A stretch of DNA of 64,000 nucleotides from Montifringilla adamsi. Taxonomy: Eukaryota > Chordata > Aves > Passeriformes > Passeridae. Position 1 is the stretch's first letter, and each line of letters begins with the position of its first letter. Made by a program: the position numbers and the translations under genes. Positions 1 to 12,300 of this stretch are shown here, piece by piece. The stretch lies in assembly GCA_017590115.1 (NCBI GenBank), contig JAGGNK010010337.1, positions 1,054,001 through 1,118,000 on the forward strand, given 5' to 3'. The notes below the pieces were generated by a model. That model was not told the DNA's origin and searched no databases. It worked only from the letters and a program-made list of their open reading frames with translations.

Positions 1-270
1 AAGGAGCATTGGAATACTGCCCTCAAAATCTGATTCTCATATTTCTTCTGCAGTCACTGACACTCAGCACCCATCTCTTCTGATGAGACAGCTGGGTTGT
101 CCCTGACTGTACTGCTGCCAGAATTGTTCCACAGAGTGTGTCCTAATGATGAAGACCTTCCAGTGGGTAGCATCTCTCACTTGATGAGTGTCCCTTGCTA
201 AGTGATCTACCTTGTAGCCATGCTGTAGTACTGCTATAATCTCTACAATGGACAATTCACTTTCTCCTAG

Positions 271-340
271 TGAGACCTTCTCTTTCATGCTGACTGGGGA
301 GGATGGGAGCCGGCGCTTCGGGTACTGCAGGAGGCTCTTG
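271..340 (+). CDS. DENND2B: DENND2B exon, end of uDENN
   Basis: Acceptor TTTCTCCTAG before 271 and donor GTGAGT at 341. The first base completes a serine codon from an upstream exon; the rest reads ETFSFMLTGEDGSRRFGYC then RRLL. This is the most upstream DENND2B exon I can see; no coding exon was recognised in bases 1-260. Confidence 0.88.
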
Positions 341-3300
341 GTGAGTACATCACCCTCACTTCAAAGGGCAGAATTCTCTTGAAAAGGATCTCAAAACTAC
401 AGTCTGAACTGAAGGTGTCTCTCGTGGTTTTGAAAGGAAGCAGAGTTTTCTCACTCTGAAATCTGGAGATGTAAGGGGATCAAGTTGGAATAAGAATTTT
501 AATCAGATAGCTCCCAAGGTTTGTAGCAAATTCCTGAGAATGTGGAAAGTTTCTTGTGTGAGCACTTAATAAATTCTTTATGTTACATACTTTCAAGCAC
601 AACCAGAAATACTACAACACTGGAAACAAAGGCAAAGCTAGTATTTCTAAACATTTGTGAGTAGTGTTTATCTCTTAGGCAGCTGCTTACATCTCAAGTG
701 ACTCTGCCAGCACTGTGTCATCAGTCTGCAGCTCAGAGCCATGCAACAGGCTGGTGCCAGCAGTGTGGGAAGTCCAGTTTTTCGCACAATTTTCAGTCTC
801 CATGACCAGGGGTGGTCAATAGGTGAGGTGGGGAGTCTACAAACAGTGTTGTCTCATCACCTGGAAAATCCCTGGACACTTGATAAACTGAGAGCACAGC
901 AGTGTGTGTATCGAGGGGGAGGAATCTGCTCAGAGGCTTGCAGAGTGTGTTAAGGGAGGTGGAGCACAATGCAAAGAGGGATTCTGGTGTCCATCCTGCA
1001 CACCTGATGGGATGGCAGCAGAGCAGAAAGCACTTGGTTGTCCCTGCACTGGCCTTGCACCTCTTGGATAGGTTTGGAGCTGTTTGTGAGTGACTGGGTG
1101 GGGAGCCATGGCTCCTCTATGTTCCATGGCTGTTGCCCACACTGGGCTGGGGAGTTTATATGGATATTGGGTACTGCAGGAGTCTTTGGCTGACTGTGTG
1201 CCAAATGAATGTCCACAGCAGTTTGTAAATAGGTCCCCCTCTCTAAGAGTAAGTCACACTGGCACTTTCCCCTCCCTTCCCTTTCTGGCATGATTTCCCA
1301 CCTTTTCAGGCAGGGAACACCTGCCTTCAGCAGCTTCCAGCAGAGCGGCTCCCTGTCACTGGCACAGCTCCCTCTGTCCTGCACTGCTGGTTCTGCCTGA
1401 CCCTGCTCTTCCCCTGCTCTGTGTCTGTGGCAGAGCCCCTGGCATGCAGACTGCAGATGCTCTCTCTGGGAGGTTTTGCTGTGTGTGGTTCCTCTATTTC
1501 TGAGAAGTTTCATTAAGCTAACATAACAGAAAGCTTGTTTATCAGTTCTGAGGGTGGTGTTTGCCATAGGTAGCATCACAGGGACTCTGTATAAAACAGT
1601 GTGTCACAGTGGGCCACAACAAGGCTGATGTGTGGGCAGGAAATGTCACTGAAGGCTTGTGCTGCAGTAAATCTAGGGCTGGTCAGGGGGTAACTCAGGG
1701 ATGAGCAAGGAAAGCACCTAGAATTCATCCTTGTTGCTGTAAATAAGCATAACAAGATGTAGGGCAGCAGTACAAATCAATTTTTTTTAATGAGTTGTCA
1801 TTTAAAAGGATAATAAAGTCTTATTTGGGAAAAAAATAACAAAACTTCAGAAAATGTTGGTTAGAATAAAATTATGGATTGTTTTCACTCTACCAGGTAA
1901 AGGTGGTTTGAGACTTTTATCTTTCTGAGAATGTCAGTACATTTGTAATCATGCACAGAATGTGATGATGTGAAATGCCAAATGGTTGATCCTGGACCAT
2001 GTTGAGACTGAAATAACCAGTGACAATAAAAGAGATTTATACACAGGAATGTTGAATCAGTTTTTCAATGAAACAGACTTTTTTTACTCATTTATAGCTC
2101 AGTGAAATTCACCCTACATTAAGGACAACATAAAAATGGAGCACTGACTTTCAGCTGGTGCAAAAGATGGCTGAGTATATTAGGAAATACCAGGAACAGA
2201 ATTAAATCAATAGTGCATGTTTTTATATAATGCTGTTTTGAGACAGCATTGGAGATTTTTATCCTCCGCTGGATAAGGCAAAACTCAATCAAATAGCAAA
2301 AATAAAAAGGGAAAATAAGTTTGCTAAATCTATCTAATAATTATAAAGCCTGTTATAAAGCAGATCTGCTGCTGCCACCTTGGGTGATCACTTAATTCAG
2401 GTTAATCTGGATTCCAAACCCTGGCACAGAGAAGCTGACACGTCCCATCCTACTGGTCCAGCCTCCTCAGCCAAGGAAAGGAAGGAGTGATGCCAGTACA
2501 CTTCACCAGCTGTGCCCTCTGTGGGGCAAATTCAGCCATGCCCTTCTGAGAGCCATACTGGGTTATAGAAAGAGAGGGGATTTTGGAAGCTGCAGAGAAA
2601 CAGCTCAGCATTTCCTCTACCTGTGGAAAAGGCAAAAGTGGCAGAGATCATCTTTTTTTGGGTGCTGCAGCCTCCTCCTGTCCTGCTAGGAGCAATGTGG
2701 AATCCGGATATTTACCTGAAATGCCTTTTCCATAGGGTTTGGAAGTGTAACAATTTCATGTCTTCTGCAAAGGTTGGTGCATGGTGGGACAGCCTCACTG
2801 GGGTGTGCCATGAAACCCCCCTAAAATTCTTATAAACTGCTCCACTTTAAGCCAAGCCAACTGCTGTGAGGCTAATTCCTTAGAAAATGTTCCTCTGCTG
2901 TCCTGGTGGGGGATGTTCTTGTAATACCCAGCAAGAGGTGTCTCACACCTTCTGGTGCGTTTGGCAGCCTCGCTGGCAAAAGCTCTGTGGCTGGCTGATC
3001 CTGTGAGGGTGGCTGGCTGCTCTTCTGCAGGGTCTGCTGTGCAGATTCCTGCATTTAGGAAACAATTGTGTTTTGTCAGCCTTGCTCTCCTTTGGCGTGT
3101 TGTGATATGAACAAACTGTTCCACTTTTTTTCTTTCAGATCTCAGATTCTTCCAGACCTTTTCTAGGGTCTGTGTGCCAAAACTACCTCAAGGGATACAG
3201 TGACAATTATGTTTTGTTTGTTCTACAAATCCTGTACAGTATCCCCTTTAAATGTATTTATATTGTTTTGTTTCATTTTGGAACAGGATTAGAATGGAAT

Positions 3301-6300
3301 GTAACCTATTGTCCCACAGCAGACAATCTGCATTTCCATAGATAGCATGACATTTTCCAGTTACATCTTGATACCTCCAAGGCAATTCTGCAACAGCTTT
3401 TCTAGTGAGTGCACATGTCAGCAGCAGAGATGATTTGGGCACCCTTGCAGGGGCTGTTTCATCCTACACCTCCCCTCCCTCTCACATAAAATTTGATCCC
3501 CCACCACTTTTCTAGGCTAAGACAAGCCAGCCCCAGGAGTCCGTGGAGGAGCAGATGGCTGAAATGTGAAGTGTGTACCTGAAAACACAGAAAGCACTTG
3601 CTAGGTGGGACTAACCTGACATCCTGCATTTGCTGGGGGCAGGAGAAGGGCATTCATTACAGTGTGAAAACAACTTTTGTGGGATGCAGACTGTTTATGG
3701 AGCTGCAAAAAGCTCATTGGAAAACCCTTTTTCTTCTTGCTCCCTTCCATCCTACCCTTGCCAAAGCAGTTTGACAGCCCTGCATACATCGAGTGCTCTA
3801 CCACCCAAAGTCCGTATTTTACAGAACAAGAAGTCTTTAAGAAGTGCTTGTTGATTTACAACACCCACAGTTTTCTCATGGTCAGAATTTGGATTAGTCC
3901 TAACAAGGAATCAAGAGCCTCCATAGAAACTGATTTTAGCCTCCCAGTGTTGGAATTGTTCTGATTCCTGGCACCACTAAGGAAGATCTCTGTTTCTGGA
4001 TATACTGGCTAGTGCATGTGCTTTGCAAAGGCCACTTTCCTCACACAGCTCAGTGCTGTGACAGACCGGGAGGAGATCTTTGAAGGCTCCATGGAATCCA
4101 AGCACATGGACAGGGAGGTGAGATTTGAAAGAGAAAAATGGCAGGCTTAGTTTTTGGAGCAAAAGCCTCTTGTTTTTCCTGCCAAAGATTTTGGAGTGGG
4201 CTTTAGTCAGTAATATTCAGATTAAACTCACTATGAAAAAGATTGTCCTGAGCCACGTGTGGACCAGCCCAGATGCATAGCTTGGCTTCTCCACCTCAGC
4301 CAAGTTCTTGTCAGTTTATGTTCGTAATTTTAGACAACTGTCTTGTTATCATCAAAAGTCATTAGCATTTTCATTTTGTGATACTGGACTAAGGCTGAAA
4401 ATATCCTGGGCTCCCCAAAAACAAATTGAAAGCAATCAAGCCCAAAACATCATCCCCTCCATCTCTCTTCTTTCAGGAGCAGTGCAGTGCACAAAGGCAG
4501 AGCCACTCGGGTGCCTCCCAGCTGGGCTACTTCAGCATTTTGCTGTCCTGATCTGGACCTGTTCTTTGTGTGCAGGAATGAGTCTTGGATGGACAAAATT
4601 ACTCCAAGACTGTGCAACCACCTTGTAGAGCACAGCCTGCAATGTGGGAGAGCTTCCTTTTGGGAAGAGAGGAAGTTACACTGGTCCTGATGGGCAGACC
4701 TCAGGGTCCCCTAGTGACCAGGGAGGAGTCCAGATAGGAGTGTCATGTCCCATAGGACGGTTTGCCTGGGAAAGAAGCAAACTAAAGCACAGTGGGTGTT
4801 TCAGATCAGTCTAAAGTGAGATGTAAACTGATGGCTGAGAGGGGAGGTTATGTGAAGGGTTGCCAGTGCTGTAAATTTGAGAAGTTCTGCCCCTCAGAAT
4901 GGCTCTGCTCAAGGCTTTTGCTTGCTGCTCTTACAGCTGATGTGTGTGCATCTGTGAGGCTGTGCTGTTTGCAGGAAAAGGTCTCTGAAATAACAAAAAA
5001 GGATGTCCTACACAGTGAGAGCAAGAAGGGAAGAATCACAGCTCCCACAGATATGTAGCCTTTAAGACATTTGAAAGCAATGATATTTCATAAAGGAGAA
5101 ACTTGGAGTAAGTGCTAAGCAGTTATTGTTTCTGGTCTTATAGATGACCCAGGAATGTGATGTTTTTACTGGCACTCAGTGAGACAGCTCTTGGTTGGGA
5201 GCTGTCCAAGACTCCTGGCATGGCTTCGGCATTCCTGCAGATTTGACACAATGATTTTAACCAAAATCCCACATGCTTGATATAATCACTCAGTGCCTTT
5301 AGAAAGGATTTTATACCTAATATGGACAAAAAAGGGCTCTGCTTTTTCAGAGATGTGACGTGTAGTGAGCAGGTTTGGATCCAGAAATAGACTCATCTGT
5401 ATTCACTTAGCTTTGGTATTTTTTTTGTGGTCTTTATTATAACAGGCAGGCACCTGCTGACTGTCCAAGTCTACAGTGCAATATTCAGGTTTAAAAAGCA
5501 CAGCTAGCCCTCAGTTTCTCTTGATTGTCATTGCTGTGGCATGTGAATTTCAAACACTCCATGGGGAAGTTGAGTACCAGTACAGCCCAACAAGAGACAA
5601 AGTGGAATAGGCAGGGTAGCAGAGTCCAGTATGCTGAGGAAGTACCATTTACTTCTCCAGGATAAATCTTATATAGGACAGTTATAGAGGATGGTCTTCA
5701 CAGTTTCTCTTGGGGAGGGGGTAAGAGGGATGTGTATTATTGATTCACACTTGCCACAGTTTAAATTACGTGAGTTTCATGTTTATCAAAGAGTTGGTCT
5801 GAGGAAGTTAATGGTTTACTCATGCAGCCTGCCTTTGTTTAGGTTGTGAGCTCCCTTTCTGTAGGTTGAGCTCTCTTTGAGCACCATGGAGTGAGGGAAT
5901 GGGGACCTAAAGCCATCGTGGCCTCCCTTGGTGTTGCAGTTCTCCTCCTGCAACACACAGCCCCAGGGTGGCCCCACTCCTTGTGCTGCAGCAGGGGCAG
6001 GGGGCAGAGATAGCAGAGGCATGAGTTACAGCCCTGGTTCTGTGTGCTTTTATGGCTGCAAGCTGGAGCCAGGCTGGGATGCAGCTCCAACAGGCTGTGA
6101 TTTCCAAATAGGAGAAGCTCTATCTGCGCCTTTCGGTTTCCTGCCTTATGGAAGAAATATGATGCTTTTCCAAGAGCAGCTATTTGTTGGAGAAGCAAAT
6201 AGTGAGAGATGTCACATGATGGCCAACTGTGTGGTCAGGGAGAGAAGTGTATTTCCTCATGGCTCCATATGGATGTGTAATTCCCATCTCCTCTTTGCTG

Positions 6301-9300
6301 TTATCAGCCCAATGGAAAAGGCCCACGCCTACCTGAAGTTTACTGCGTCATCAGCCGCCTAGGGTGCTTTGACTTATTTTCTAAGGTAAGGAGATATTTT
6401 TTAATAGTGCTTTTTAATTTGATTGTTTACTGACACACATCTGCAGTGATGAACCAGGCTGGAAGAATTCCTTCCTTTGATGGGAGATAACTATTTTACA
6501 GTTGCTGTTTTGGATATTCCATCCCTATTATTTGGTTCATCAAAGAATGTCTTATTACTTCTGTGACTGAGGCAGAAATTGATTCAGAAAACATCTGGGT
6601 GTCTGTATGATCTGGCTGACCGAAATTTTTTCCATTGTTTTCTACAGCCGTTCTGTGCTGAGCTGTAATTCTTGGCATCCATAGTTTGGATGATGGGCCA
6701 GTACCACTTTTGCTCCAACACCCTGTGGAATGATGAGGTTGAGAAAAAAGATTATTTGATATGTGAATTCTATACACTTAAAACTAGGGACAATTTTTTT
6801 TTTTTTTCACCCTAGAGTCTAGGATAAAGCACAGATGATCTTTTGATTGGCCCAGTTTTAATTAATTGTGTTTTAATTTGCCAGAGATTTTCACTTCAGG
6901 TATGGCAAATCTCTCAAAACTTTCACAGATTTTACCTGCTAGTTTTCATAGGAATAAAGTAGAAAAGAGCATGTAAATCATTGATGTTAAATAAAATCAT
7001 AGCATTTCTATTGTTCATATGATCTAATATTCATACAGAATATTATCTTTAAAGTAGGTTTCAAGTTTTTCTAGATAAAACTTTAACACAAGCCTTGTGT
7101 GAAGAACAACAATTGGGCTGCAAATAGTTAATTGCAATTTTGCTTCTGATGTGTTTCATAAAGCTCTGAAATCAAGGGTTTATAACAGTGTCTCTTAGAT
7201 GTAAGATGTATCTAAACACAGATATCTGGGAGTGAAATGGAATGCATTGTTCTGGGAGGATCACCCAGCTCACCACACTCGTGGTGTGGACAGAACTCAT
7301 GAGGCTCTTTGTTTGCTAATATGTTTTTATCTAATTTTGATAGTGCTCTATTTTACAAAGGAAGATTTGGGAGAAGGAAAAGTAAAATAAGTATCTTCCT
7401 TACAACCAAGTATCACTGCAGCTGAGGTATAAGGTCAGACAACTGGCCCTCAATAGAATGAATAGCTGTCTCTACCTTACACTGTGAATGATGAAAGACC
7501 GTGGGATATTAAATCTTGGATATTATTTATCACAAAAGCAAAAAGATTCCTCTGTTTCTGTTTAAAATGTTTCTCTTCCTATTTCTGATAACTTTCATTA
7601 ACTTTGTCTTCCACAAAGCCTTTCCTGCTCACTCACTGTTGTAATACCTATTGCTGAGACAGACTTGAGAACCACAGATATTTTAACTTCCAGCCAGTTC
7701 ATTTGGTCATGGTTTCGACAGATGTTTCTGACCATTTTATCTCTTGGGATCTCTGTTCAACTTTTATTTGGTTTAAATGCTCCTTTTATTTGCGTTGTGA
7801 AGGTCTTTGGAGCCAGGCATATGACACACACATGACCCCAAGTCCAGCAACAAAATCATCAAACGGCCAATCCTGTGGCTGCAGGAACACAACTGAGTGC
7901 TGGCAGTGTGCAGGAGCAGCAAGGGACCTGGGGCACAGCCCTGCTTCACTGCTGCTTCCCACTGGTTTTGTTTGCTGAGGATGGCTGTGCTGCACATTAC
8001 ATCAAGAGTGAAATCCATGGCCTCATTTATGGTTATCTGCCACTTCCAAGGACTGGAATGCAAGTTATGTACACAGGGCCAGCTTTGCTTTCGTTAGGCC
8101 TTCATTATGTCACAGGGAGGAAGGGGAAACTATGCACCAGTGAATGCCTCTGCTGGCATTTGGTGTCACCAGCTCTCCTTACAGGTCACCAGCTTGTGCT
8201 TAAGTGTCCTTTCATGTTCTGCTTCAGTGAAAATCATTTCCAAGAGAAACAAGAGAAAATGCCTGGCTCAGGCCCACTAATTCTTGTATGGCCTTTTGCT
8301 CTGGAGTGGTGGTTAAAGGATCACCATTGCAGGTCAAACCACTAACTGCTTTGAACCTTGCTTTCTGTCTTCTTTAGCTTTATCATCTATATGCTCAGTC
8401 TAATGTGGGAAAACTTAGCTGTGATCTAATTTATGTTGCCCCATGTGACCAAAGAGAGAAGAACATAATAGTCTCCTCTATCTTTAAGAAGTTCCATATG
8501 CTTATTTCAAGACTAGATTGCCTGCTGTTTCATCAAGAGAAAATGACCTTAATGCAGGCACCAGTATGAAGAGCTGGGTGTGCTTCAGGGGCAGCTCATG
8601 GTCTCCAGCTCAGCGCAGACTCTGATCTGACAGCCACTGCTGGGACCCTTTCAGGGGCTCTGTCCTCCTACCATAGTGGCAGCATTGCTTTCTGACTTTT
8701 TCCTGCCCTCTCAGTTGAAATGGAAGAGATGCTCAGTGCAGAAGAAAGTTTTTCCTTGATATAAATTTCAAGATGTACCACTGAGATATGATGTTGACCT
8801 GGGCTGTGATCATGGGATTTGTCTTCATCTTTCTCTCCTTCAGCTCACCCTGTTGTTCAGGCATAATCCCAGCAATATATACATCCCTTTAGTCATGTTG
8901 AGTCTCCTTCCTCTTTTCCAGACTTGTTAATTCTTCCTTGCCTCTGTGTTAATAACATTCACAAACAGGCTTCATTTTGTAACAAAAAACCCATGGATTT
9001 ATGGTAATGAAGAAATACATGGCAGAAGGGACATAAATTTAGATCTGCCATGTATTTCAGCACACGTAGGTCAAAGGATGCTTCAAAAGTCTGTGTGATG
9101 CTGACATGTTCTGTCTCTCTCACATATGTCTTATTAATGGACCAGATCCTGGATGAGGTTGAAAGGAGAAGGGGAATATCTGCTGCCCTGGTTTATCCAT
9201 TTATGAGAAGTCTGATGGAATCTCCTTTTCCTGCACCTGGAAAGACAATCAAAGTCAAAACCTTCCTGCCTGGAGCTGGAAATGAGGTAAAAACCAACTG

Positions 9301-12300
9301 CAAACATTAAAAGTCAAAGCCTTACCCTTTACCTCTCCAGTATCAAAACAGCAAAAGAAAAGCAGGAGGAGACAAACAGATCCTGCAGGGCTGTGGGGTG
9401 GCAAACCCTCAAAATAAGCAGAGCATGAGCTGCACCACTGTGGACATGCTAATGCTAGTTCCCATTGATGATTAAAAGCCAATTTATGGTTATGTACTTA
9501 TTATTTTATGTTTATGAATAAGTTGTATGTAAGAAAAGCAGCCAACACAAATGTCCAAGTGTGCCTGGCCTAGTGCAGCTCACAGACTGCAGCGTTGCTG
9601 GCTTTATCACAGTGATAACAGGCAAGTGGGAGTTTCCCATGCTGTCTGTACCTGAGCACTTCAGCAGCTGCTTGTTATTTCAAACCTTGTTACTGCTGGT
9701 CCTGGCCATGGTAGGAGCAGCATTTAAATGGCTCTCTTTGGTAATAAATACCTTTTAACTGGCTCTCAAAGGAAAGTATGTCATGTAAAACTCTTTTATG
9801 TGTGTGTGCACACGTATAATAGATACCATTTCTTTTTATTCCTGATTCAAGTAGCTAGAAGCCTAGCATTAGACAACATGTGCCTTATTGGAAAATGGCA
9901 GTATTGATTAAAAGGCTTTTTCAGCTTGGGGCTGGCCAGCCATTTGCTATGTCAAATTCTGTTCTCTGCATGCCCCTACGTAAGAATAGAGTAGCTCCAC
10001 TCAGATGGTCAAGCATATACAGGGGATTCATTACTGAAGACAGAAATAGAATTTGTCCCAGTTAGTGAAAGTAGAGAGAAAAAACTCCCCTTTAGGGTTA
10101 TTTCACCTTCCTTAGGGTTTTTTTTACAGTGCCTTTGTTATTTTTGCATTAAATTGTATTTTCTCTATAAATGTAATGCCACTGACTTCAGTGGAGTGGG
10201 CCTGTAATGTATGATATGAAATGTAAAGGGTTCCTTCTATAAGTGACTTGCAAGGCGTTTCAAAGTCACCTGCGTTTTCTTCTTGGAAGAGAAGTAACAT
10301 CTCTGAAGAGAGGCAACATCTGAAAGGGTGATTGGCATAACAGGGAAAAGAGCTGACAATGCTTTTTCTGTGTGAATATGACTGGGAGCCATGATCTGCA
10401 ACTTCTCTATCCTCTGCTCAAGCTTCTGAACTCTCCCAGAGAAAAATATTGAGATAATTCCAACAAACAAACAACTCTCTTCTGGCTGAGCTTTGCTCTC
10501 TGTTGTGCTAGTACAAACTCGTTATTTAAATGGAATGCACTGGCTTAATTAGGAACAGAATCTTATCCCTCCATTGTGGCTCCTCTTGCCTAAACAAAGA
10601 TGGTGATTAATTGGGAAGCAGACAGTGTATTTCTTTGTGATGAGCAGACTGAGGCAGCAGGCTTTGCCAGGCAGCAGAAAACATCCCTGGTATTTGTAGA
10701 AGCTGCCATAACTTGCATTGCATCCTACCCTGCAGCAAGATTTTCGTGTTGGCAGGTTTGCAGTAGAATCAGCCCCTCCTGCTTTGGCACATACACTTGA
10801 TTTGAGCTTGCAGTCTCAGTGCTAAGGAATGGAAGTGGGCACCTCTGCTGATTGTGAGGAGGAGTTAGCCAGCATTTCCAAGGAGCCATTCCTGGTACAG
10901 TCACTCCACAGTTTGTTTCTTACTGCTGTTTGGGGCAGCAGCTGAATGATGGGTGTCTATACATCAAACTGTTCCTGTATTTCAGGCTTTAAAAAATCAA
11001 ATCTATTTGATTTATTTGATATCTATTTTTGATACATACTGTTCAAAGAGTGGTTTTCTTTTTACAGTTGTGTGTTACTGATCACAAACAATATCACAAC
11101 TAAACTGATAAGAACTTATTTTGTTTACAGTATCCTGTGACCTTGAGCATATCCTTAAAACAGTGTTTGTGAGGAATTCTGTAAGGGCTATTCCAGTTAA
11201 AACCTGATCCAGTCTGCTTGTGGAATGTGGTGTCACGTGCAGGAAAAAATAAAACTAGTCTAAAGGAATAAAGTGATGGTGATTTTTGGACATATGGAAA
11301 GAAGGTGCATGCATGTTCCTGTTAATATATATTCAGAGATTTCAACATGGCTTCAAATTGGCCAACTTCTTCCCTTTCCCTTCTGTTTCCTCAAATTCCT
11401 CAATAGTCCATCATTTGCTGTCTTGTGCTTCATATTTTTCTCCTTCTGTTACTCTCTTCTTCACGTTATTTTTCCTTCTTCTTTTTTCTGTCCTCTGCCT
11501 TCAAGTTCCACATCTGAACATGTCAATTGCAGAGTAAAAGGAAGATATAATAAAGGAATCAAGGAAAAGGCATTTGAGAAAAGGAAGGAGAGGGCCAGAG
11601 GTCATGGATGAAGTATGAAAATTAGACTGTAAAGGGATGTCACAACTCACCATCTAAGACCTTGTCCTGACTCCCCAGTTAAGTATATATATATGTACAT
11701 ATCTTTATATGAAAAGAGAATGGTTTTAAACATTCTCTAGTGAATTACACATTACTGGAGAGTGGAAATGAAGTAAATTGGGTTCATCGTCTTCCGGGCC
11801 TTTTAGTTGAGTCCCAGGCTCCTATCTAGATGTTAATGTGAATTGTTAGTCAAGCTTAGAACCCAATTTACCTTGACTTTATGTCTGTTTCAACCCTGTA
11901 AGCTTCCATCTCCAGCGTTTGATTGTTACTTGCTTCATACTCTCGACTCAGCCAAGCTTTACATCTCTTACAGAATGTTTGGAAGGGGGAATTTTGCTTC
12001 CCTTGGAGATGACAGCAGACAGTCATCATACACAGCTGTATTCTGGGAAGAATGGCATGACAGGCGTTGTGCAATACACCATTGTTTTTGCGTGCCTGCA
12101 CGCGAGGGGCTGGGTCACCGCGTGTCCCCACAGGCGGCAGGCACGGCGCAGCGCTGCGGGGCTGGGCTGGCTCCGGGCCCCCGGCGCTGCTGACCCCGCT
12201 GCTGTTGGCTGTGTGCAGGTCATCGAGCTGCGGCGGCCCATGGACTCCCGCCTGGAGCACGTGGACTTCGAGTGCCTCTTCCGGTGCCTGAGCGTGCGGC

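Noticed and set aside
950..1579. 209-residue open frame on the - strand
   Set aside because: No recognisable domain or homology, no splice context, and it lies in an intron with ordinary composition.
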